Shown here one piece after another: positions 32,165 to 36,814 of a stretch of 36,814 nt of DNA. Position 1 is the stretch's first letter. Every line of letters starts with the position of its first letter. Below the pieces are notes generated by a model. That model made no database searches and was not told the origin of the DNA. It worked only from the letters and a program-made list of their open reading frames with translations. The position numbers were made by a program, and so were the translations under genes. The stretch comes from Planctomycetota bacterium (GTDB lineage: Bacteria; Planctomycetota; UBA1135): assembly GCA_002705055.1 (NCBI GenBank), contig PAHY01000040.1, forward strand, positions 1-36,814, written 5' to 3'.

Positions 32165-32676
32165 AGTTCGAAGAGCGGATCACCATCCGAGCTATTGCCC
32201 GAGCAGTTGGCGCGGAAGTCGCCGGTGTCAGCCCAATAGACCCAGCCGGTCGAATCGTTGGCTGAGGTGAAGCTGCCACCGGGCCCGACCAGGAGGATGG
32301 TGCTCAGCCCGTTGATGGGGTTCTCAGGGATGCCGTCGGTCAGGTAGGGGCCGTAGGGATAGCCCCAGCTGCCGGGGGCGGCGGTGTCGCCATCGATGTC
32401 GCTCGCCAGCACGAGTTGGCTCGTCAGCGTGTCCGCCGACCAGGTCCCGGTGTCCGGGTCCTCGCCTGGGTTCTCTTGATCGTGCTGGAAGGCGTAGAAC
32501 TCGATGGCCGTGCGGACGCGCTGGAGCTGCTGCTGCAGCGCGACCTCTTCGGCGTCATCCGTGGTGTCGCCGAACGCAGGCAGAGCCATGCCGACCAGCA
32601 CGGACAGGATGGCCAAGGAGATAAGTACCTCCAGCAGGCTGAAGCCTGTACGAGTCTGAGTGCTAGTGCGATTCAT
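32161..32676 (-). CDS. Major pseudopilin/type IV pilin (GspG-like)
   Basis: The 171-residue protein has a leader MNRTSTQTRTG cut before FSLLEVLISLAILSVLVGMA, with Glu5 and the usual hydrophobic helix, then ALQQQLQRVRTAIEFYAFQHD, typical of GspG-type major pseudopilins. The C-terminal beta domain has two segments rich in Asp, Gly and Ser (a GspG-like Ca2+-site is possible) and one Cys. An in-frame ATG at 32739 would start inside the U-tract of the upstream terminator, so 32676 is preferred. AGGAGG lies 17 nt before it, which is far, and can pair with CTCCT in the same leader. It is the first gene of the 15-gene operon. Confidence 0.88.
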   Translation of the reverse strand: MNRTSTQTRTGFSLLEVLISLAILSVLVGMALPAFGDTTDDAEEVALQQQLQRVRTAIEFYAFQHDQENPGEDPDTGTWSADTLTSQLVLASDIDGDTAAPGSWGYPYGPYLTDGIPENPINGLSTILLVGPGGSFTSANDSTGWVYWADTGDFRANCSGNSSDGDPLFEL

Positions 32677-32737
32677 GGCAGGAGCCGGGTTCGCCTCCTT
32701 TTCGGGGCTTTCCGACTTCCTACTTGAGTCCGAATGC

Positions 32738-32770
32738 AAAGAGCCCCGGAGATCGAGATCTCCGGGGCTC
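32738..32770 (-). terminator. Intrinsic terminator of the topoisomerase VI operon
   Basis: Arms 32741-32754 and 32757-32770 are perfect 14-bp reverse complements (GAGCCCCGGAGATC / GATCTCCGGGGCTC), leaving two central bases. On the minus strand the stem is followed by TTT (32740-32738). It lies 30 nt after the top6A stop and upstream of the pseudopilin, so it insulates the pilus operon from the topoisomerase genes. Confidence 0.85.
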
Positions 32771-32799
32771 CTCAGGGCCGGGGGGAAGGCTCGCGCGCG

Positions 32800-34044
32800 C
32801 TAAGGCAGGAACTTCTTCCGCTCGCGCAGCTTGCGGGGGAGGTATTCCTCGATCACGAAGTTGAGGCCCCATTTGGCGAAGGCCTGTTGCTCGGCGCGCA
32901 CACCCATCTTCAGCATCTTGTTGAGCGCCTTCTTCCACTTCGGGTGGGCCTGGAAGAAGGGGTCGTTCTTGAGCGCGTCCTTGGCGCGCTTGACGTCGAC
33001 CGGCTGGAGCGGGTGGGTGGCATCCTGCAGGCCGTACTCCTCGATGTCGTCCGGCGTCACGCCCAGGAAGGTCGCCGTCGGCACGCAGAAGTTGCGGTTG
33101 ACGTGGGCCGCCGAACCCGAGCCCACCTTGAGCGTGCGGTAGATGTTGCAGACGCCGTAGGGATCGCAGTCGACGAAGGCGTAGACCGGCAGCTTGAGGT
33201 CGTCCGCCAGACGGCGCACAAAGCGCCGCGTGGCCCGCGTGGGGACGCCGCCCATCTCCACCAGGATGCAGTTGGCCGTGCGCCAGTAGCGGTGGTGATT
33301 GAGGCGCTGGAACATACCGCCGGTTTCAATCGCCAGGACGAACTCGGCGCTGGTCTCAAAGCCGAGGTGGTCGACCGAGCTGGGCACGGTGTAGGCCCCT
33401 GAGCCCATGGCCGCGCAGTCGGAGCGGATCTCCTCGTGCGTCTCCGGGTCGCGGTCGATCACCGTGAGCGCGCCGACCACCGAACCGCCATGCTCCTCGG
33501 GCACGAAGCGCAGCGTCTCGCGCGTGACGTCGTGGATCGAGAACATGCCCTCGATGTCATCGAGGACCGTGTCCGATTCGCGCTGCTCGTTGAACTTGGC
33601 CTCGCCCCAGTTCTTGGACACGTAGTAGGCCTCTCGCTTGGTCGCGAAGTCCTCTTCGGCGACCATTTCCTTAGCCAGCGACATCAGCCGCAGGGTCTGG
33701 GCGAAGGTCTTGACCGAGTTGACGTCGAGCGTCCGGGTCTTCAGGTTGCCCTTCATCTCGAAGTACCCCTTCTTCGGGTCGTAGCTGACGTTCGCCAGAT
33801 TGCGCTGCGGCATGGTGAGCTGCGGCAGCCCGCCGGTGTGGCCGGTCTTGTAGACCCCCTGCGCCACATCCTGGATCGAGGACAGCGCCACCTCGCGCAG
33901 CTCGGCGCGCGTCGCATCGACGTCCGAAGCCGCGGCCTTGCGCGTCGCAGCCTTCTTGCGGCTTGCCGTCTTCTTCGCCACAGCCTTCTTCTTGGTGACC
34001 TTCTTGGCCGCCGTCTTCTTGCTCGCTTTCTTCTTGGCAGCCAT
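32800..34044 (-). CDS. top6A: DNA topoisomerase VI subunit A (Spo11-like)
   Basis: The 414-residue protein is the DNA-cleaving subunit of a type IIB topoisomerase. The winged-helix domain has REAYYVSKNW at 138-147; the catalytic Tyr is expected to be Tyr141, the second of the pair. The Toprim domain shows Glu240 in LAIETGG and the DxD pair Asp292/Asp294 in FVDCDPYG. Residues 1-38 are almost only Lys, Ala, Thr and Arg ([10 protein letters not shown]...), like histone H1 tails, and probably bind DNA without sequence preference. Topoisomerase VI is archaeal and plant, and sporadic in bacteria. The start overlaps the top6B stop by one base (TGATG), giving coupled synthesis of the A2B2 enzyme. Confidence 0.93.
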   Translation of the reverse strand: MAAKKKASKKTAAKKVTKKKAVAKKTASRKKAATRKAAASDVDATRAELREVALSSIQDVAQGVYKTGHTGGLPQLTMPQRNLANVSYDPKKGYFEMKGNLKTRTLDVNSVKTFAQTLRLMSLAKEMVAEEDFATKREAYYVSKNWGEAKFNEQRESDTVLDDIEGMFSIHDVTRETLRFVPEEHGGSVVGALTVIDRDPETHEEIRSDCAAMGSGAYTVPSSVDHLGFETSAEFVLAIETGGMFQRLNHHRYWRTANCILVEMGGVPTRATRRFVRRLADDLKLPVYAFVDCDPYGVCNIYRTLKVGSGSAAHVNRNFCVPTATFLGVTPDDIEEYGLQDATHPLQPVDVKRAKDALKNDPFFQAHPKWKKALNKMLKMGVRAEQQAFAKWGLNFVIEEYLPRKLRERKKFLP

Positions 34045-35756
34045 CAGATCTTCCGGGTGTTCTCCATCGACTCGTGCAGCGTGTTGACCAGGTCTTCCCG
34101 ATCCTCGTCGCTGATCCCGAGGATCTCCTGCAGGCCGATGCCGACGTGCGGGAGGTACTTCTCGATATAGGTGCGCTTTTCAAACTCGGCCGCGACCCGC
34201 TTGTTCTTGCGGATGTGCGCGCCCAGCTTGCGGCCGGCTTCTTGCAGGGCCAGCTTGACCTCCTTCAGGATCTCGTTGTACGGCGCGATCGCCTCTTTGG
34301 CCTCGGAGGTGAAGGGCACCCAAACCGAAGCCATGTGAATCAGGATCACCGCCGAGCCAAGCGGCAGCGCCCCTTTGGACTGCGACAGGCCGTAGTTCTT
34401 CCAAGCCGTGCCGATCACTGCTTTGGTGAAGCCGCAGCCGGACTGCTGCGACAACAGCGGGACCCGGTTGGCGAAGCGCAGCAGGCGCACGGGCTCGTCG
34501 GCATTGCCGAGCAGGTCTTCGGTGTCAAAGGTGCCGCGCTTCTTCTTGGTCTTGCGGATCCGGCCCTTCTCGTCCACATCCAGGCGATCGTCACCCGGCT
34601 TGGACCAGGCGATCCCGACCTCGATCTGGAAAGGGTTGCCCCGGTAGACCGCCGGCGGCCGCGTCGCCACCGAGTAGAAGTCGGCGTCGCACTCCTTCAT
34701 CAGGCCCTCGCGAATCCGCTCTTCGCCGATCGGCGACAGGCAGGTGGTCGGCGGCGCGCTGATCTTGGTGTCCTGGATCGCGCGGTACAGCGCGTCCGCC
34801 TCCTCGCGCGCGATGCGCGAGGGGTAGGAGCGTTCGCCGAGCTTGGCCTTGGCGATGATCTCCTTGGCCACCTTGGGGCCGACGCGGCAGAACTCCTCCT
34901 GCAGGAAGCCGGACAGCCACCGGGAGTTGGTGGTGCGCAGCATCTTCATCAGCTCGCCCAGTTCGACGCCGTAAGGGTGCGGCTTGATCTCGTCGGCGCG
35001 CTCCGGCACGTCCTTCACCGCGCGGTCGTAGACCCGCTCCTCTTCGTCGACCGGCGCGCGGTACACAAACCGAGCGTGCGGGTTGGCGACGGCCGTCTGC
35101 TTGATGTAGTCGTCGACCGAGCCCTTGCCGCGCTGGTAACGCGCCTCGATGTTGATCTCGAAGCGGGTTCCGTGCTTGAGGTGCCACTCGTCGAGTTCGT
35201 CATCCTTGGTGATGACCGGCTTGTTCTTGGTCGAGTCGAGCTGAATCTGGAAGCGGTGCGCCTTGCCGCGCTTGGTCTTCGAGACGATCAGCGGACCTTT
35301 GCCGGTGGTCATCTGGCCGTAGAGGCCGGCCGCCGAGATGCCGATGCCCTGCTGCCCGCGCGACTGCCTGCGGCTGTGGAACTTCGAGCCGTACAGGAGC
35401 TTGCCGAAGATGTTGGGCACCTGGGCTTTGACGATGCCCGGGCCGTTGTCCTCGATCACCACGCGGAAGCGGTCCTCCTCGAGCTGGTGGATCTCGACCA
35501 GGATCTCGGGCAGGATGCCGGCTTCCTCGCAGGCATCCAGCGAGTTGTCCACCGCCTCCTTGATCGTCGTCAGGAGAGCTTTGCGCGGATTGTCGAAGCC
35601 GAGAAGGTGGCGGTTCTTGGCGAAGAACTCCGAGACCGAGATCTCGCGTTGCTTCGCAGCCATCTGCTCGGCGGTCAGATGTTTACTCTTTGCGGCCAAG
35701 GCGGCGACGAGTTTGCCCCCGGAGCGGGTGGAAATCCAGGATTTTGCATTTTCCAT
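34044..35756 (-). CDS. top6B: DNA topoisomerase VI subunit B (GHKL ATPase)
   Basis: From ATG 35756 the protein has 570 residues. It carries a GHKL ATPase domain: [10 protein letters not shown] at 66-75 (Glu67 as base, Asn71 for Mg2+), IEDNGPGI at 101-108 and the ATP lid [17 protein letters not shown] at 132-148. A helix-two-turn-helix region follows, and then the transducer domain with the switch-lysine motif [10 protein letters not shown] and [21 protein letters not shown] binding closes the B subunits and drives strand passage through the A-subunit gate. Internal Met32 at 35663 is an alternative start; frames upstream of 35756 are unsupported. It diverges from the FliA-type sigma gene across 256 nt. 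Confidence 0.93.
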   Translation of the reverse strand: MENAKSWISTRSGGKLVAALAAKSKHLTAEQMAAKQREISVSEFFAKNRHLLGFDNPRKALLTTIKEAVDNSLDACEEAGILPEILVEIHQLEEDRFRVVIEDNGPGIVKAQVPNIFGKLLYGSKFHSRRQSRGQQGIGISAAGLYGQMTTGKGPLIVSKTKRGKAHRFQIQLDSTKNKPVITKDDELDEWHLKHGTRFEINIEARYQRGKGSVDDYIKQTAVANPHARFVYRAPVDEEERVYDRAVKDVPERADEIKPHPYGVELGELMKMLRTTNSRWLSGFLQEEFCRVGPKVAKEIIAKAKLGERSYPSRIAREEADALYRAIQDTKISAPPTTCLSPIGEERIREGLMKECDADFYSVATRPPAVYRGNPFQIEVGIAWSKPGDDRLDVDEKGRIRKTKKKRGTFDTEDLLGNADEPVRLLRFANRVPLLSQQSGCGFTKAVIGTAWKNYGLSQSKGALPLGSAVILIHMASVWVPFTSEAKEAIAPYNEILKEVKLALQEAGRKLGAHIRKNKRVAAEFEKRTYIEKYLPHVGIGLQEILGISDEDREDLVNTLHESMENTRKI

Positions 35757-35840
35757 GGAATTTCGCGACGGCCCCCGAGTAATGGGCGTAGCCTTCGCCC
35801 GGTCCCATCGTCCCGGGGACCAATGGGGGCGGTGTGGATC

Positions 35841-35875
35841 AACGCCCCGAAAGCCTCGGTTTTCAGGGCGTTTTT
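35841..35875 (+). terminator. Hairpin with T-run upstream of the FliA-type sigma gene
   Basis: AACGCCC (35841-35847) pairs with GGGCGTT (35866-35872), with an inner GAAA/TTTC pairing, and TTTTT follows at 35871-35875. It looks like a plus-strand terminator but no plus-strand gene precedes it. The rest of 35757-36012 is an AT-rich island (about 35876-35970) that probably holds the divergent promoters; I cannot assign boxes with confidence. Confidence 0.35.
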
Positions 35876-36012
35876 CCATTTATAGGGCTATGCATAAACC
35901 TTGTTATCAAGGCGGTTTACCGAAAAGCGATTTTCTTATTCAGGAAAAGCGGATTCCTAAACGAAAGGGGTCATGGCGCATCCCCTGTGCCGACTTCCCA
36001 ACCCCGATCGTC

Positions 36013-36633
36013 ATGGACATCCCCCGTTCCCAAGTCGACGCCCAGAACCCACCGCCGAGCCAGTACGAGCTCGAGATTGATCAGTGGGAGAGCCTGGTCT
36101 GGTACGTCGTCAACCGGCTGAAGCCGCGCCTCCCGCACAGCGTCTCCGAAGAGGAGCTGCACTCCGCCGGCATGATGGGATTGCTCAAAGCCGCGCGTTC
36201 CTACGACGCCTCGCGCGGTGCCGAGTTCAAGACCTACGCCTATCACCGCATCCGAGGCGCCATGCTCGACGAGCTGCGCAGCCTCGACTTCCTGCCGCGC
36301 TCCTTCCGCGAGAAGGCGAAACAGGAAGGGGAGCAAGCGCCCGCCGTCGTCGGTCTGCCGACCGACGAGGACGGCTCCGACAGCCTCGAAGTCGAAGCAG
36401 CGATCTCGGGCGCGATCGAGAACGAAGAGCTGGCCGCCGCCCTGCAGGAAGCGATTCGCTCGCTGCCTGACAAGATGCGCGTGGTCATGCACCTCTACTA
36501 CAACGAGGGCAAGCGGATGCGCGAGATCGGGGAGGAACTCAGCTTGACCGAATCGCGGGTCTCGCAGATCCACTCGGCGGCCGTCGCGCGCCTGCGCCGC
36601 GACCTGCGCCCGATCGCCGGCGACGAAGACTGA
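36013..36633 (+). CDS. FliA/WhiG-type sigma-70 family sigma factor
   Basis: The 206-residue protein has sigma region 2 (SEEELHSAGMMGLLKAARSYD at 43-63, then FKTYAYHRIRGAMLDELRSLDFLP), whose RGAMLDELR is typical of the FliA/SigB/WhiG group, a short region 3, and region 4 with SLPDKMRVVMHLYYNEG and LTESRVSQIHSAAVARLRRDL. These factors direct flagellar or developmental genes; no flagellar gene is in the window, so its regulon is open. The start at 36013 gives the expected N-terminus; a longer open frame reaches back to 35890 across AT-rich sequence and is unlikely. A terminator-bearing repeat begins at its stop codon. Confidence 0.88.
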   Translation: MDIPRSQVDAQNPPPSQYELEIDQWESLVWYVVNRLKPRLPHSVSEEELHSAGMMGLLKAARSYDASRGAEFKTYAYHRIRGAMLDELRSLDFLPRSFREKAKQEGEQAPAVVGLPTDEDGSDSLEVEAAISGAIENEELAAALQEAIRSLPDKMRVVMHLYYNEGKRMREIGEELSLTESRVSQIHSAAVARLRRDLRPIAGDED

Positions 36634-36784
36634 GTCTGACCCCCAGAAGTGGGCTCGATTCTCGATTCGACCGGTAACCTTCGACTTCCCAAAGCGTCCT
36701 CTAGGTGAACCCGCCTGGAGGACGCTTCTTGTTTCACCCAACTTTCTGCCCGCGCTTCGGCTGCCCCTCCGCCGAGCGCGATCT
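36632..36784 (+). repeat. Right copy of ~153-bp terminator-bearing dispersed repeat
   Basis: This copy is the inverted partner of 1-153 and begins at the TGA of the FliA-type sigma gene (36631-36633). It holds the same elements in the same order relative to the gene: TCTGACCCCC, a GATTCTCGA-type block, the terminator hairpin, CTTGTTTCACCC, then GCCCGCGCTTCGG and AGCGCGATCT. Here the right edge is visible; beyond 36784 the sequence GGCCTTTCGCTATCG cannot be compared because the left copy is cut by the window end. Confidence 0.9.
36692..36734 (+). terminator. Intrinsic terminator after the FliA-type sigma gene
   Basis: Arms 36692-36705 and 36714-36727 form a 14-bp stem with one G-U type pair around an 8-nt loop, followed by CTTGTTT (36728-36734). 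It lies about 58 nt after the stop codon within the repeat at 36632-36784. Confidence 0.8.
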
Positions 36785-36814
36785 GGCCTTTCGCTATCGC
36801 CGATCCGGCTCCTA

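Noticed and set aside
1..36784. The inverted end repeats as terminal inverted repeats of a 36-kb transposon
   Set aside because: There is no transposase, integrase or target duplication. The cargo is chromosomal machinery, and each repeat sits at a gene 3' end with its terminator oriented for that gene.

Overview
The window is GC-rich bacterial chromosome with dense, mostly minus-strand operons. Several traits together suggest a Planctomycetota-like organism, probably a deep branch: exported proteins of unusual architecture (DUF1028 plus beta-propeller, squalene-cyclase-like repeats, an octaheme cytochrome fused to TPRs), Ser/Thr kinases packed around a sigma factor, a Lys/Ala-rich tail on topoisomerase VI, and a hybrid type II secretion/type IV pilus operon. 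This placement is inference from gene content; there is no marker gene or rRNA in the window. No tRNA, rRNA, CRISPR array, insertion sequence or phage gene was found, and no gene-free stretch exceeds 300 bases.

Layout. (1) 1-153 and 36632-36784 are two copies, in inverted orientation, of a ~153-bp repeat about 95% identical. Each starts at the stop codon of the neighbouring gene and contains a strong terminator hairpin. (2) 154-10880, minus strand: two paralogous exported DUF1028 (Ntn-hydrolase fold) proteins around a degenerate metallopeptidase-like protein, then an HlyD-like adaptor, a squalene-cyclase-repeat protein and an eight-haem cytochrome with HEAT and TPR repeats. (3) 11007-14482: a membrane Ser/Thr kinase, an ECF-type sigma factor and a soluble Ser/Thr kinase. 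(4) 14479-17914, minus: a translationally coupled trio of GT2 glycosyltransferase, LAB_N membrane protein, and an ArnT-like glycosyltransferase fused to a LACTB-like serine hydrolase; a nucleotide-sugar epimerase (17955-18983) diverges from it. (5) 18943-32676, minus: a 15-gene secretion/pilus operon in the order pseudopilin, 31-residue membrane peptide, PilM, PilN, PilO, PilP/GspC-like, secretin, TPR lipoprotein, STAS-GspE ATPase, GspF, PilV/GspI-like, GspH-like, GspJ/PilW-like, and two PilX/GspK-like proteins. (6) 32800-35756, minus: both subunits of DNA topoisomerase VI, closed by a perfect 14-bp terminator. (7) 36013-36633, plus: a FliA-type sigma factor.

How the parts work together. Region 5 is a nearly complete envelope-spanning machine: secretin in the outer membrane, PilMNO/P alignment complex, GspE/GspF motor, one major and five minor pseudopilins. 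It lacks a PilT retraction ATPase and a prepilin peptidase, so it looks more like a secretion pseudopilus than a twitching pilus. Its most unusual features are a STAS domain fused to the motor ATPase, a 12-bp hairpin burying that gene's start codon and Shine-Dalgarno, a PilX-like gene whose best start is ACG, and a tiny membrane protein coupled between pseudopilin and pilM. Region 4 probably modifies a lipid-linked envelope glycan. Region 3 is a candidate kinase-controlled sigma pathway. The function of region 2 is unknown.
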